Shown here: one piece after another, positions 7,482 to 16,499 of the stretch
How positions within the stretch are numbered: position 1 is the stretch's first letter
Layout of the letters: every line of letters begins with the position of its first letter
The notes under the pieces: generated by a model
What the model was told of the DNA's origin: nothing
Databases searched by the model: none
Seen by the model: only the letters and a program-made list of their open reading frames with translations
Source: Devosia sp. 2618
GTDB taxonomy: Bacteria > Pseudomonadota > Alphaproteobacteria > Rhizobiales > Devosiaceae
Assembly: GCF_040546815.1 (NCBI RefSeq)
Contig: NZ_JBEPOO010000001.1
Span: forward strand, 2,356,001-2,420,000
DNA length: 64,000 bases
Direction of reading: 5' to 3'
Program-made: the position numbers and the translations under genes

Positions 7482-8636
7482 ATGCCCCTCGCCCTCGCCA
7501 TCGCAACCCACCGTCGCGGCGCTTGTCCGTCGCTCGATAGCCCGATGCAGACCGGTGACGGTTTTCTGGCGCGCCTGCGCATTGCTGGGGGCCGAATTAC
7601 CCCGCCGCAGCTTGCCGCCATTGCCCGCCTCGCCGCCCAGCATGGCAATGGCCTCATCGAGATCACCAACCGAGGCAATCTGCAGGTCCGTGGCCTGACG
7701 CCCGCATCGTCTGCACCCTTCGCCCGCGCCGTCCAAGCCCTCGTCACAATCGAGCGCGGCCTGGTTGTCGAAACGCCGCCGCTCGCCGGTGACGATCCCA
7801 CCGAAATCGCCGATCCGCGCCCCCTCGCCGCCTCCATCCGCGCCGCGTCAATCCTATTGGCGAACCGACTCGGCCCCAAGGTCACCGTCGTCGTTGACGG
7901 CAATGGGCGGCTGAACCTTTCACGGCTCAAGGCCGACATTCGCCTGACCGCCATCGGCTCGGACCAATGGGCGTGCTCCGTTGGCGCACGCAGCGACCGC
8001 ATCCTGCGCACCGAAGCGCTGATGATCACCCTGCGTATCCTGCGGCAGATCGCCGATCTGGGCCCCGAAGCGCGCGCCACGGACCTTGCCGGGCCCGACA
8101 CCAATGCGCGGCGCAGCAAAGCCACCTCGCCCATCGGGGCCCTCACCCTACGCACCACCACGGCCACCGGTATTGCCCTGCCCTTTGGCAGCAGCGATCA
8201 TGCGGCTCTCGTCGCGCTGGCCGATGCCGCCACACGTCACGGCGTGACCGAACTCCGCCTCGCCCCACATCACGCCCTGCTGGCCATCGGGGCTTCGGCC
8301 GCCTTCCTCGCCGACGCAGCCGCTCTGGGCTTCATCACCTCGCCCGATGATCCCCGCACCCGCATCAGCGCCTGCATCGGCAGCGACGGCTGCGCCTCGG
8401 GCGAAATCCCGGCCCGCGCCGATGCGGCCCGTCTGGCGTCCTATCTGCCTGAAAACCGAACCCTTCACGTTTCCGGTTGCACCAAGGGCTGTGCCCATCC
8501 GCGCCCGGCCGATATCACGCTCGTTGGGCAAGCTGGCCTCTATGGTCTTGTCATCGGCGGCCGGGCGGGCGATACGCCACAGGCGCTGCTGCGCGCGGAC
8601 CAGCTCGGCGCCGCGCTTGCCGGCGGCCAGGGATAA
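7482..8636 (+). CDS. cobG: Precorrin-3B synthase CobG
   Basis: CobG uses O2 to hydroxylate precorrin-3A and form the gamma-lactone of precorrin-3B, the step that defines the aerobic route. The protein has 384 residues and the nitrite/sulfite-reductase-like architecture. The N-terminal RRGACPSLDSPMQTGDGFLA region resembles ferredoxin-reductase half domains. The Cys motifs CIGSDGCASGE and VSGCTKGCAHP near residues 295 and 335 should carry a [4Fe-4S] cluster. The gene is followed two bases later by cobH. Confidence 0.92.
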   Translation: MPLALAIATHRRGACPSLDSPMQTGDGFLARLRIAGGRITPPQLAAIARLAAQHGNGLIEITNRGNLQVRGLTPASSAPFARAVQALVTIERGLVVETPPLAGDDPTEIADPRPLAASIRAASILLANRLGPKVTVVVDGNGRLNLSRLKADIRLTAIGSDQWACSVGARSDRILRTEALMITLRILRQIADLGPEARATDLAGPDTNARRSKATSPIGALTLRTTTATGIALPFGSSDHAALVALADAATRHGVTELRLAPHHALLAIGASAAFLADAAALGFITSPDDPRTRISACIGSDGCASGEIPARADAARLASYLPENRTLHVSGCTKGCAHPRPADITLVGQAGLYGLVIGGRAGDTPQALLRADQLGAALAGGQG

Positions 8637-8638
8637 GC

Positions 8639-9271
8639 ATGACGCAATACGACTACATCAAGGATGGCGACGCGATCTACGCCAAGTCCTTCGCCATCAT
8701 CCGCGCCGAGGCCAACCTCGCCCGGTTCTCAGCTGACGAGGCCGAACTCGCCATCCGCATGATCCACGCTGCCGGCTCGGTGGAAGCGGCCGAACACTTT
8801 GAATATGGCCCCGGTTTCGTCACCGCCGCCCGCACGGCGCTCGCCGCTGGCGCGCCAATTTTCTGCGATGCCGAAATGGTCGCCCGTGGCGTCACCGCCG
8901 CGCGCCTTCCTGCCAATAATGAGGTCATCTGCACCCTACGCGACCCGGCGACCCCAGCGCTGGCCGCCGAACTCGGCAATACACGTTCCGCCGCCGCGCT
9001 GCGCCTATGGCTGCCGCGTCTTGCCGGATCAGTCGTCGCCATCGGTAATGCACCGACGGCCCTGTTTTTCCTGCTCGAACTGCTGCGCGACGGCGCGCCC
9101 AAGCCCGCCGCCATCATCGGCATGCCGGTCGGCTTTGTCGGCGCCGCTGAATCCAAGGATGCGCTGGCCGAAAACTCCTATGGCGTGCCCTATGCCATCG
9201 TGCGCGGGCGCCTCGGCGGTTCAGCCATGACGGCAGCGGCGCTCAATGCACTCGCGAGGCCCGGCATATGA
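8639..9271 (+). CDS. cobH: Precorrin-8X methylmutase CobH
   Basis: CobH moves a methyl group from C-11 to C-12 and yields hydrogenobyrinic acid. The protein has 210 residues, the usual length. It has YIKDGDAIYAKSFAIIRAEA at the N-terminus and the conserved IIGMPVGFVGAAESK segment near the C-terminus. The catalytic His is probably in MIHAAGSVEAAEH. The frame is open upstream inside cobG, but the ATG at 8639 lies two bases after the cobG stop and matches the family start. Its stop overlaps the start of cobI. Confidence 0.93.
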   Translation: MTQYDYIKDGDAIYAKSFAIIRAEANLARFSADEAELAIRMIHAAGSVEAAEHFEYGPGFVTAARTALAAGAPIFCDAEMVARGVTAARLPANNEVICTLRDPATPALAAELGNTRSAAALRLWLPRLAGSVVAIGNAPTALFFLLELLRDGAPKPAAIIGMPVGFVGAAESKDALAENSYGVPYAIVRGRLGGSAMTAAALNALARPGI

Positions 9272-9990
9272 GTGGCAAACTGATAGGCGTCGGCACCGGC
9301 CCCGGCGATCCGGAACTGCTGACAATCAAGGCCGTGCGCGCCATCGAGCGGGCCGACGTGGTTGCCTATTTCGCCAAGCAGGGCAATTCCAGCAATGCCC
9401 GCCGCATCGTCGCCGATCTGATCACCACCCAGATCGAAGAACGGCTCGGCTATCCGGTCACCACCGAAATCCATCGCCACCACGACGACTACAAGTCCGC
9501 CACCAGCGACTTTTACGCCGAAGCCGCCGCCCGCGTTGCCGCCCATCTTGATGCCGGCCGCACAGTGGCTGTGCTCAGCGAGGGCGATCCGTTGTTTTAC
9601 GGCAGCTACATGCATCTCCATGTCCGCCTCGCCACGCGCTACGACACCGAGGTCATCCCCGGCATCACCGCCATGTCCGGCTGCTGGTCGCAGGCAGGCC
9701 TGCCGCTGGTGCAGGGCGACGATATCCTGTCGGTCCTTCCCGGCACGCTTGATGAAGACGCGCTCACGGCCCGCCTCGACAATACCGATGGCGCCGTCAT
9801 CATGAAGGTCGGCCGCAACCTGCCCAAGATCCGCCGCGCCATCGCCGCCGCCGGACGCCTCGACAGCGCCGTCTATGTCGAACGCGGTACCATGGAAAAC
9901 GGCTTCTCCATCGCCCTGGCCGACAAGCCAGACGACGTCGCACCCTATTTCGCGCTGGTCCTCGTCCCCGGCTGGAGCACACGGCCATGA
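9268..9990 (+). CDS. cobI: Precorrin-2 C20-methyltransferase CobI
   Basis: CobI methylates C-20 of precorrin-2 with SAM to make precorrin-3A. The protein has 240 residues with the tetrapyrrole methylase signatures GVGTGPGDPELLTIKAVRAI, VLSEGDPLFYGSYMHL and EVIPGITAMSGCWS. The start codon overlaps the cobH stop (ATGA). It is followed by a 169-bp gap filled by an inverted repeat before cobJ, the largest break between neighbouring genes that act in sequence here. Confidence 0.94.
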   Translation: MSGKLIGVGTGPGDPELLTIKAVRAIERADVVAYFAKQGNSSNARRIVADLITTQIEERLGYPVTTEIHRHHDDYKSATSDFYAEAAARVAAHLDAGRTVAVLSEGDPLFYGSYMHLHVRLATRYDTEVIPGITAMSGCWSQAGLPLVQGDDILSVLPGTLDEDALTARLDNTDGAVIMKVGRNLPKIRRAIAAAGRLDSAVYVERGTMENGFSIALADKPDDVAPYFALVLVPGWSTRP

Positions 9991-10034
9991 ATTTGTGCGT
10001 TCAATCTCAGCACTCTCGCCACCCACGATCGCTT

Positions 10035-10107
10035 CCCTCGGGCTTGACCCGAGGGCCACTCCCAACACGGCAGGCGCGGCGAATGACCCTCGGGTCAAGC
10101 CCGAGGG
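10035..10107. repeat. Inverted pair of CCCTCGGGCTTGACCCGAGGG palindromes
   Basis: The unit at 10035-10055 reads CCCTCGGGCTTGACCCGAGG plus G and is itself palindromic. At 10087-10107 the same unit occurs as its reverse complement. The two enclose about 30 bp. RNA from either strand would fold into a long hairpin or two short ones. It fills the cobI-cobJ gap. Confidence 0.7.
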
Positions 10108-10159
10108 CAGCACGGTGGGTGTGGCGTGCAAACGCTCAACTCACCGGGAGTATGGCGCC

Positions 10160-10921
10160 ATGACCGGCAAGCTCATCGTCGTCGGCACGGGCCCCGGCAA
10201 TCCAAACCAGACCACGCCCGAAGCGCAGGCCGCTATAGAAGCCAGCCACGTGTTTTTCGGCTACGGGCCTTATCTCGATCGCCTTGCCCTGCGTCCCGAC
10301 CAACGCCGCGTCGCCTCCGATAACCGCGAAGAACTGGCCCGCGCCAAGGATGCGCTGCACACCGCCGCCTCCGGCGAAAAGGTCTGCGTCGTCTCCGGCG
10401 GCGATCCGGGCGTTTTCGCCATGGCCGCAGCCATCCTTGAAGCGCTCGAAGCCGGTCCGCCCGCCTGGCGCGCTGTCGATCTGGTCATCGTGCCCGGCGT
10501 TACCGCCATGCTGGCCGTTGCGGCCCGCGCCGGTGCGCCACTCGGTCACGATTTCTGCGCCATCTCGCTGTCGGATAATCTCAAGCCCTGGACGGTCATC
10601 GAAGCCCGCCTGCGCGCCGTCGCCACGGCCGGCCTCGTCATCGCGCTCTATAATCCCATCAGCAAGGCCCGCCCCTGGCAGCTCGGCACCGCCTTTGCGA
10701 TCCTCCGCGAAGTGCTGCCATGGTCGACACCGGTCATCTTCGGCCGCGCCGCTGGCCGCCCCGATGAAGCCATCACAATCATGACCCTTGGCGATGCCGA
10801 TCCGGCCCGCGCCGATATGGCAACCTGCGTCATCATCGGCTCGCCCGAAACCCGCATCATCGAGCGCGAGGGCCTGCCCACGCTGGTCTATTCGCCCCGC
10901 TCGACGGGCGGCCCGTCATGA
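10160..10921 (+). CDS. cobJ: Precorrin-3B C17-methyltransferase CobJ
   Basis: CobJ methylates C-17 of precorrin-3B and drives ring contraction to precorrin-4. The protein has 253 residues with VVGTGPGNPNQTTPEAQAAI, FFGYGPYLDRL and CVVSGGDPGVFAMAA, all typical of the family, and LYNPISKARPWQL in the C-terminal half. The frame is open upstream to 9875, but only the ATG at 10160 (after GGGAG) lies at the family start. The stop overlaps the cobL start by four bases, so no cobK lies between them. Confidence 0.93.
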   Translation: MTGKLIVVGTGPGNPNQTTPEAQAAIEASHVFFGYGPYLDRLALRPDQRRVASDNREELARAKDALHTAASGEKVCVVSGGDPGVFAMAAAILEALEAGPPAWRAVDLVIVPGVTAMLAVAARAGAPLGHDFCAISLSDNLKPWTVIEARLRAVATAGLVIALYNPISKARPWQLGTAFAILREVLPWSTPVIFGRAAGRPDEAITIMTLGDADPARADMATCVIIGSPETRIIEREGLPTLVYSPRSTGGPS

Positions 10922-12123
10922 CCTGGCTGACCATTGTTGGCATCGGCGAAGAGGGCCTCCCCGGCATTGGTGACGCCGCCGAGGCAGCCATTGCCGAGGC
11001 CGAATTCGTCTTCGGCGGCGCGCGCCATCTCGAACTCGCAGCATCCGCAATCATCGGCGAACCACGCCCTTGGCTGTCCCCCTTCTCGGACTCCGTCGCC
11101 GCCATTATCGCCCTGCGTGGCCGCAAGGTCTGCGTGCTGGCCTCGGGCGATCCGTTCCACTACGGCGTCGGCGCCACCCTCAGCCGCCACATCGACGCCA
11201 GCCAGATGGTGGTCCACCCCCATCCATCCTCCTTCAGCCTCGCCGCCGCCCGCCTCGGCTGGCCGCTGCAGGATGTGCAGACCCTGTCGCTGCATGGCCG
11301 CCCGCTCGATCTGATCCGTCCGCACCTCCACCCCGGCGCACGCATTCTCGCGCTGACCTCGGATGAGCACGGCCCCGCCCAGCTGGCCAAACTGCTCACC
11401 GATGCCGGTTTCGGCATCTCCATCATCGCCGTGCTCGAAGCCCTCGGCGGCCCGTCCGAAACCGTGCGCTCGCACGTCGCCATGAGCTTTGCCCTCACCG
11501 ACATCGATCCGCTCAACATCTGCGCCATCAGCGTCGTCGCCCTGCCCGGCGCGCGCATCCTGCCGCTGACACCCGGCCTCGAAGACGCCCTTTACGAACA
11601 CGACGGCCAGATCACCAAGCGCGACGTCCGCGCGCTGACCCTCTCCGCCCTCGCCCCAAGGCGTGGCGAAACGCTGTGGGATATCGGCGCCGGTTCTGGC
11701 TCGATTGCCATCGAATGGATGCTGGCCGATCCCAGCCTGCGCGCCGTGGCCGTCGAAATGCACCCCGACCGCGCCGCCCGCATCGCCCGCAATGCCATGA
11801 CTTTCGGCGTACCCGATCTCAAGATCATCACCGGCACCGCCCCCGAAGCGCTATCGGGCCTCGACGCCCCCCATGCCGTGTTCATCGGCGGCGGTGGGTC
11901 CGATCCCGGCCTGCTGGACGCCGCCGTCTCGGCCCTCCGCCCCGGCGGTCGGCTCGTCGCCAATGCGGTGACCCTCGAATTTGAAGCGGCGCTCCTCGCC
12001 AAACACGCTGAGATCGGCGGCACTCTCACCCGCATCGCCGTCTCCCGCGCCGACGCAGTGGGCACCATGACCGCCTGGCGCCCCGCCATGCCGATCACGC
12101 AATGGGTTTGGAGCAAGGCATGA
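10918..12123 (+). CDS. cobL: Precorrin-6B methyltransferase/decarboxylase CobL
   Basis: CobL methylates precorrin-6B at C-5 and C-15 and decarboxylates the C-12 acetate, giving precorrin-8X. The protein has 401 residues in two domains. Residues 1 to about 200 form a CbiE-like tetrapyrrole methylase (TIVGIGEEGLPGIGDAAEAA, VLASGDPFHYGVGAT). The rest is CbiT-like, with the SAM-binding motif LWDIGAGSGSIAIEWM and FIGGGGSDPGLLDAA. Its substrate, precorrin-6B, needs CobK, which is not encoded in this cluster. Confidence 0.94.
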   Translation: MTWLTIVGIGEEGLPGIGDAAEAAIAEAEFVFGGARHLELAASAIIGEPRPWLSPFSDSVAAIIALRGRKVCVLASGDPFHYGVGATLSRHIDASQMVVHPHPSSFSLAAARLGWPLQDVQTLSLHGRPLDLIRPHLHPGARILALTSDEHGPAQLAKLLTDAGFGISIIAVLEALGGPSETVRSHVAMSFALTDIDPLNICAISVVALPGARILPLTPGLEDALYEHDGQITKRDVRALTLSALAPRRGETLWDIGAGSGSIAIEWMLADPSLRAVAVEMHPDRAARIARNAMTFGVPDLKIITGTAPEALSGLDAPHAVFIGGGGSDPGLLDAAVSALRPGGRLVANAVTLEFEAALLAKHAEIGGTLTRIAVSRADAVGTMTAWRPAMPITQWVWSKA

Positions 12124-12139
12124 CGGCAGCGCTCTTTCT

Positions 12140-12267
12140 CACCTCTCCCTTCGGGGGAGAGGTCTGCGCGCAGCGACGGGTGAGGGGGCCTTCCCCACGC
12201 CCCTCCCCCCGTAAAGCCCCCCTCACCCGACCCAAAAGGGTCGACCTCTCCCCCAAAGGGAGAGGTG
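12140..12267. repeat. 128-bp inverted repeat, CACCTCTCCC type
   Basis: The ends CACCTCTCCCTTCGGGGGAG and CTCCCCCAAAGGGAGAGGTG are inverted copies. Inner arms GGGTGAGGGGG and CCCCCTCACCC also pair. An element of the same length and plan lies at 20925-21052 in the phnI-phnJ gap. It fills the cobL-cobM gap; cobM starts 22 bp after it. Confidence 0.75.
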
Positions 12268-12289
12268 AAGAAGCATCCGGGTACTCGCA

Positions 12290-13048
12290 ATGACCATCCA
12301 TTTCATCGGCGCCGGGCCCGGCGCGGCGGATTTGATCACCGTGCGCGGCATGAAGCTGCTGGGCGCCTGCCCCGTCTGCCTCTATGCCGGGTCCATCGTG
12401 CCGCCCGAAATGCTGGCCTGGTGCGCGCCCGGCACGCGCCTCGTCGACACCGCGCCATTGTCGCTCGACGAAATCGAAGTTGAATATGTCCGCGCCCACG
12501 CTGCGAGTCAGGATGTCGCCCGCCTCCACTCCGGCGACCTCTCCGTCTGGAGTGCCGTCGCCGAACAGATGCGGCGGCTCGATCGGCTCGACATCCCCTA
12601 TACGCTGACGCCCGGCGTGCCCGCATTTGCCGCAGCCGCCGCAGCATTGGGCCGCGAGCTGACCATCCCCGCCCAGGCACAAAGCCTTGTGCTGACCCGC
12701 GTCTCCGGCCGCGCCTCGCCCATGCCCGAGGGTGAAAACCTTGCCGCTTTCGGCGCGACAGGCGCGACTCTCGCCATCCATCTGGCCATCCATGCGCTGG
12801 ATCGGGTGGTCGCCGAACTCACGCCGCTCTATGGCGCCGATTGCCCCGTCGCCATCGTCTTTCACGCCTCCTGGCCCGACCAGAAGATCGTGCGTGGCAC
12901 CCTCGCTGACATCGCAGCAAAATTCGCCGCCGATCCGGTCGAACGCACCGCGATCATCTTCGTCGGCAAAGGCCTGGGCGCGGAGGACTTCCGCGAGAGT
13001 TCGCTCTACGATCCGGACTATCAGCGCCGCTTCCGCGACCGCACCTAG
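12290..13048 (+). CDS. cobM: Precorrin-4 C11-methyltransferase CobM
   Basis: CobM methylates C-11 of precorrin-4 to give precorrin-5. The protein has 252 residues with [49 protein letters not shown] and [20 protein letters not shown], all characteristic of CobM/CbiF. It is the last cob gene here and ends three bases before the convergent phnE stop codon. I see no separate terminator between them. Confidence 0.94.
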   Translation: MTIHFIGAGPGAADLITVRGMKLLGACPVCLYAGSIVPPEMLAWCAPGTRLVDTAPLSLDEIEVEYVRAHAASQDVARLHSGDLSVWSAVAEQMRRLDRLDIPYTLTPGVPAFAAAAAALGRELTIPAQAQSLVLTRVSGRASPMPEGENLAAFGATGATLAIHLAIHALDRVVAELTPLYGADCPVAIVFHASWPDQKIVRGTLADIAAKFAADPVERTAIIFVGKGLGAEDFRESSLYDPDYQRRFRDRT

Positions 13049-13051
13049 CGC

Positions 13052-14392
13052 TTAATGGGATGCTGGTCCGATCAGGCGCGAGCGGATGGCATTGGAGATA
13101 TTGTCGAACAGGAACACAACCAACAGCACCAGCAGCACCATATAGGCGACCTTGTCCCAGTCCGAATTGGTGCCCATGGCTTCGAGCAGCTTGAGCCCGA
13201 TCCCCCCTGCCCCGACCGCGCCGATAACGGTGGCCGAGCGGGTGTTGCTCTCCCAGAAGTAGAGCGATTGCGACACGAACACCGGCAGCACCTGGGGCAC
13301 CACGCCATAGCGGTTGACCGAGGCGGGGCTGGCGCCGACCGACTGCATGCCTTCGCGCTGCTTGTCGTCGACGTTCTCCAGCGCCTCCGCATAGACCTTG
13401 CCCAGCGCGCCGGTGTCGGTGAAGAAAATCGCCGCAATGCCGGGGATCGGGCCGGGGCCAAAGCCGCGTGTGAAGAACAGCGCCCAGATCAGCATATCGA
13501 CCGAGCGGAGGAAGTCGAAGAACCGCTTCATCACGATATTGGCGGGACGGTTCTGGGTGATGTTACGGGCGGCAATGAAAGCCAGCGGGAAGGCAAACAG
13601 CGTTGCCAGCAGCGTTCCGACAAAGGCCATCACCAGCGTCTGCATCAGCTTGGTCAGGATATCGCCATGCTGCCAGGCCTGATTGCCAAGCCATTCCTTG
13701 AGCACGAGCTGACCATTGGTCATCGCCGGATCGACGCGATCACCCGAGAAGATCAGACCGATGGTCGAGAACAAGTCATTGCCCCAGAGTTTGGATTTGG
13801 GGTCGTAGAGGAAGTTGGCCCAGCCAAAGAAGCGGCGCTGCACGGCAACCTGATTGTTGCGGATTTCCGCCTGCCCGGCAAAGCCGAAGTCAACCAGCAC
13901 CTTCTGGCGGTCCTGCACGATATTGGCGGGCACATCGGCTGGCGCAAACGCGCCGTCGGCGGTGATCGTCACCGGATAGCCCACGCCATCGACGAAGACA
14001 TTAACCTCGGTGGTGGTGATGTCGAGGCGGTCGTCGTCATTGCCGAATTTTGCGGTCATGCTGCCGTCGGCGTGTGGCGTCAGCCAGTCGATGGTGGCGT
14101 CCTTGGCATATTGGCCACGGCTCGACCATTGCGGCACCACCGCGTCGCCATCAAAGCGCAGGCGCGGCTGGGCGCGCCAGGAATACCAATCCTGCACATA
14201 GATCGACGCACGGTCCCATTTGCCGTTCTGCAGGGCCGGACCGACATTGAAGAAGAACCAGCAGAAAATCAGGTACAGCACGGCGGCGGCGATGCCGAGC
14301 GGCAGGCCATAGCGCTTGAAGAAGTGCTGCTTGAAAACTTCGGGAAACTTCTTTTCGAGCCGAGCGCGCTCGGCGACGCTGAACGCGGTCAT
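13052..14392 (-). CDS. phnE: Phosphonate ABC transporter permease PhnE, long form
   Basis: This inner-membrane permease has 446 residues, well above the 260-300 common for PhnE. After one N-terminal membrane helix (LPLGIAAAVLYLIFCWFFF) comes a soluble stretch of roughly 170 residues, presumably periplasmic. The standard permease core begins near residue 240 (LMQTLVMAFVGTLLATLFAF). The coupling region reads SVGASPASVNRYGVVPQVLP, as expected for PhnE. Its ATG overlaps the stop of the other phnE by one base. It is the last gene of the phn transport block. The paired permease is the next gene upstream. Confidence 0.9.
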   Translation of the reverse strand: MTAFSVAERARLEKKFPEVFKQHFFKRYGLPLGIAAAVLYLIFCWFFFNVGPALQNGKWDRASIYVQDWYSWRAQPRLRFDGDAVVPQWSSRGQYAKDATIDWLTPHADGSMTAKFGNDDDRLDITTTEVNVFVDGVGYPVTITADGAFAPADVPANIVQDRQKVLVDFGFAGQAEIRNNQVAVQRRFFGWANFLYDPKSKLWGNDLFSTIGLIFSGDRVDPAMTNGQLVLKEWLGNQAWQHGDILTKLMQTLVMAFVGTLLATLFAFPLAFIAARNITQNRPANIVMKRFFDFLRSVDMLIWALFFTRGFGPGPIPGIAAIFFTDTGALGKVYAEALENVDDKQREGMQSVGASPASVNRYGVVPQVLPVFVSQSLYFWESNTRSATVIGAVGAGGIGLKLLEAMGTNSDWDKVAYMVLLVLLVVFLFDNISNAIRSRLIGPASH

Positions 14393-15366
14393 TAGACGCT
14401 TCCCTTGGCGATATTGAAGCCCTGATTGCCGACGAGGCGTCGGCGCAGCCAGCTGGAAAACTGGTCGATGGCGATGATGGTGATCAGCAGCAGGATGATG
14501 ATGGCATAGGTCTGCGCGGCGTAGTCGCGGCCAATCGACAGGCGGAACACCTCGCCGATACCACCGCCGCCAACCGCACCGATAATGGTCGAGGCGCGGA
14601 CGTTGATCTCAAGCCGCAGCAGCGTGTAGCTGACGAAATTGGGCATGACCTGGGGCACGATGGCGTAGCGGACGCGGTCGAGCCACGACGCGCCGACCGA
14701 TTTCAGCCCCTCATCGGGCTTCATGTCGGCGTTTTCGACGACCTCGAAGAACAGCTTGCCCAGCGCACCGATGGTGTGGATCGACACCGCCGCGATGGCG
14801 GCGATGGGGCCGATAGAGAGCACGGCCGTCAACAGGCCTGCCACCACGATTTCGGGGAAGGCGCGCAGCACTTCCATGATGCGTCGCACGAACCACCGCA
14901 CGGCCCCCGCGCCGACCAGATTGGTGGCTGCGAAAAAGCACAGGCAGAAGGCCAGCGTGCCGCCAATGATCGTCGAGACGATGGCGATATTGACCGTGAC
15001 GATCAGCTGATAAACGAAGTTGGGAATATAGAGGCTGTCGGTCAGATAGACCCGGCTCGAGGTGTAGTCATATTTGGCTGAGCCATCGAAATAGGGTGAC
15101 TCGAGGCCAAACATGGCGCGGAAGATCTCAAAGGGATCGCGCGGCACGAAATTCTTGATGAAGTCGAACATATAGGGCAGCCGGTCGAAGAACTTCCCGG
15201 AATTTGCGGCATTGGCATAGTTCATCGCCATCACCAGCGCGACCAGCACACCCAGCCCGATCAGCAGGCTGTAAATCCGCCGCGTCATCACCTGGCTGCG
15301 ATAGTGGCGCAGCAAGCTCTCATTGGCGGGCGAAAGCCCGTTGGGGCTATTGGCGATGTCGGCCAT
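14392..15366 (-). CDS. phnE: Phosphonate ABC transporter permease PhnE
   Basis: The second phosphonate permease has 324 residues. It has an N-terminal membrane helix (IYSLLIGLGVLVALVMAM), a short periplasmic part and a core with IVTVNIAIVSTIIGGTLAFC and the coupling motif SVGASWLDRVRYAIVPQVMP. The open frame continues upstream through a palindromic repeat to 15483. The ATG at 15366 gives the normal N-terminus, so the upstream part is repeat sequence and not protein. With the other PhnE it should form the membrane channel energised by PhnC. Confidence 0.92.
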   Translation of the reverse strand: MADIANSPNGLSPANESLLRHYRSQVMTRRIYSLLIGLGVLVALVMAMNYANAANSGKFFDRLPYMFDFIKNFVPRDPFEIFRAMFGLESPYFDGSAKYDYTSSRVYLTDSLYIPNFVYQLIVTVNIAIVSTIIGGTLAFCLCFFAATNLVGAGAVRWFVRRIMEVLRAFPEIVVAGLLTAVLSIGPIAAIAAVSIHTIGALGKLFFEVVENADMKPDEGLKSVGASWLDRVRYAIVPQVMPNFVSYTLLRLEINVRASTIIGAVGGGGIGEVFRLSIGRDYAAQTYAIIILLLITIIAIDQFSSWLRRRLVGNQGFNIAKGSV

Positions 15367-15406
15367 GGGCGGGGTCTTTCCTTCGTCGACAGCTGAAGTG
15401 GCAGTC

Positions 15407-15508
15407 GGCACCCTCCCCCTTGAGGGGAGGGTCAGGGAGGGGGTGACTGGCCCCCATATCGGGGCTCTCGCACCCCCTCCCAACCTCCCCCATCAAGGGG
15501 GAGGTGCC
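15407..15508. repeat. Inverted repeat in the phnD-phnE gap
   Basis: The left arm GGCACCCTCCCCCTTGAGGG and right arm ATCAAGGGGGAGGTGCC pair across about 100 bp. An inner pair, GGAGGGGGTG and CACCCCCTCC, strengthens the fold. It is related to the CCTCCCCC-type repeats at 3945 and 5487. In the phn mRNA it would sit 3' of phnD and could protect or partly terminate the binding-protein message. Confidence 0.65.
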
Positions 15509-15529
15509 GTGCCGTGGATGCGGGACGTC

Positions 15530-16438
15530 TTAGCCGCCGATAACCGACTTACGAGCGTCGATGATGGTCTGGTAGAGTGGCTGACCGGCGTCGACGAAGT
15601 TGGTGTAACCACCGGCGGTGAAGGCGTCGAAGCACTCGAAGTCAGCTTCTGGCAGGCCCTTGAAGAAGGCGGTGACCTTGGCCTTGAGATCGGCTGGCAG
15701 CTTGTTGGAGACCATCAGCGGACCGTTCGGGATGATTGGCGACTGCCAGACTTCAACCAGATCGTCCATGTCGAGCAGGCCCTTGTCGACCATGATGCGC
15801 AGGTTGCCGGAGGTGTAGCCTTCCGACCATTCGCCCTGGCCCGAACCGAAGGTGGTGCCAACATCCCAGGTGCCGTCGAGAACGCCGAGAACGAGGTTTT
15901 CGTGACCGCCGCCGAAGCCGGTTTCGCCATAGAATTCAGCGATTGGCGCGCCGATGTCGCCTGGCAGGGCAACGTTGGGGATCAGGAATCCGGAGGTCGA
16001 ATCTGGATCGGCAAAGCCGAGCTTCTTGCCCTTGGTCGAGGCCAGATCGGTGATGCCGGAATCCTTACGGGCGACCATGATCGTGTGGTAGCCGGTCGAA
16101 CCGTCAGCCTGCTGGGTGGTCAGCACAGGATCAACGGCTTCTGGGTCGGCAATGTAGATCTTGGCATAGGACGACGCGCCCATGATGGCGATGTCGATGG
16201 TGCCGCCGAGCAGGCCCTGGATGATGCCGTTATAGTCTGGCGATGGGAAGAACTGGACTTCGGAAACGCCGGTTGCGGCCTTCAGTGGCTCGGCAACGCA
16301 TTCCGAACGACGCAGCTGGTCGGCTTCGTTTTCGCCGCCATCAAGGCCGATGCGCAGAACGGAAACGTCCTGGGCGAAGGCTGCGGTGGACATGGAGAGG
16401 GCCACGGAGGCCAGCAGGATCTTGCGGATCGCGGTCAT
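15530..16438 (-). CDS. phnD: Phosphonate ABC transporter substrate-binding protein PhnD
   Basis: This periplasmic protein has 302 residues with a signal peptide ending near STAAFA-QD. The mature part starts VSVLRIGLDGGENEADQLRR, a form of the PhnD start seen with two-PhnE systems. It contains the anion-binding segment IAIMGASSYAKIYI and DPDSTSGFLIPNVAL, where the Ser/Thr cluster holds the phosphonate. It captures phosphonates (probably alkyl- and aminoalkyl-phosphonates) for PhnE/PhnC. It lies between phnC and the two phnE genes. Confidence 0.92.
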   Translation of the reverse strand: MTAIRKILLASVALSMSTAAFAQDVSVLRIGLDGGENEADQLRRSECVAEPLKAATGVSEVQFFPSPDYNGIIQGLLGGTIDIAIMGASSYAKIYIADPEAVDPVLTTQQADGSTGYHTIMVARKDSGITDLASTKGKKLGFADPDSTSGFLIPNVALPGDIGAPIAEFYGETGFGGGHENLVLGVLDGTWDVGTTFGSGQGEWSEGYTSGNLRIMVDKGLLDMDDLVEVWQSPIIPNGPLMVSNKLPADLKAKVTAFFKGLPEADFECFDAFTAGGYTNFVDAGQPLYQTIIDARKSVIGG

Positions 16439-16499
16439 GGAGTTTTCCTTTGGTGACGCGGGTTTGTCGGCGAGCCCATGGCGGGCCGCGGAACTTCGT

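Noticed and set aside
9875..10159. Extended N-terminus of CobJ
   Set aside because: This stretch is the other frame of cobI followed by a palindromic repeat; the family start is the ATG at 10160.
12140..12267. Repeats as a CRISPR array
   Set aside because: The units are inverted copies, not direct repeats with unique spacers, and no cas gene is near.
13055..14395. Plus-strand open frame covering the whole long phnE gene
   Set aside because: It mirrors a recognised permease gene. The translation is hydrophilic with no domain and no ribosome site.
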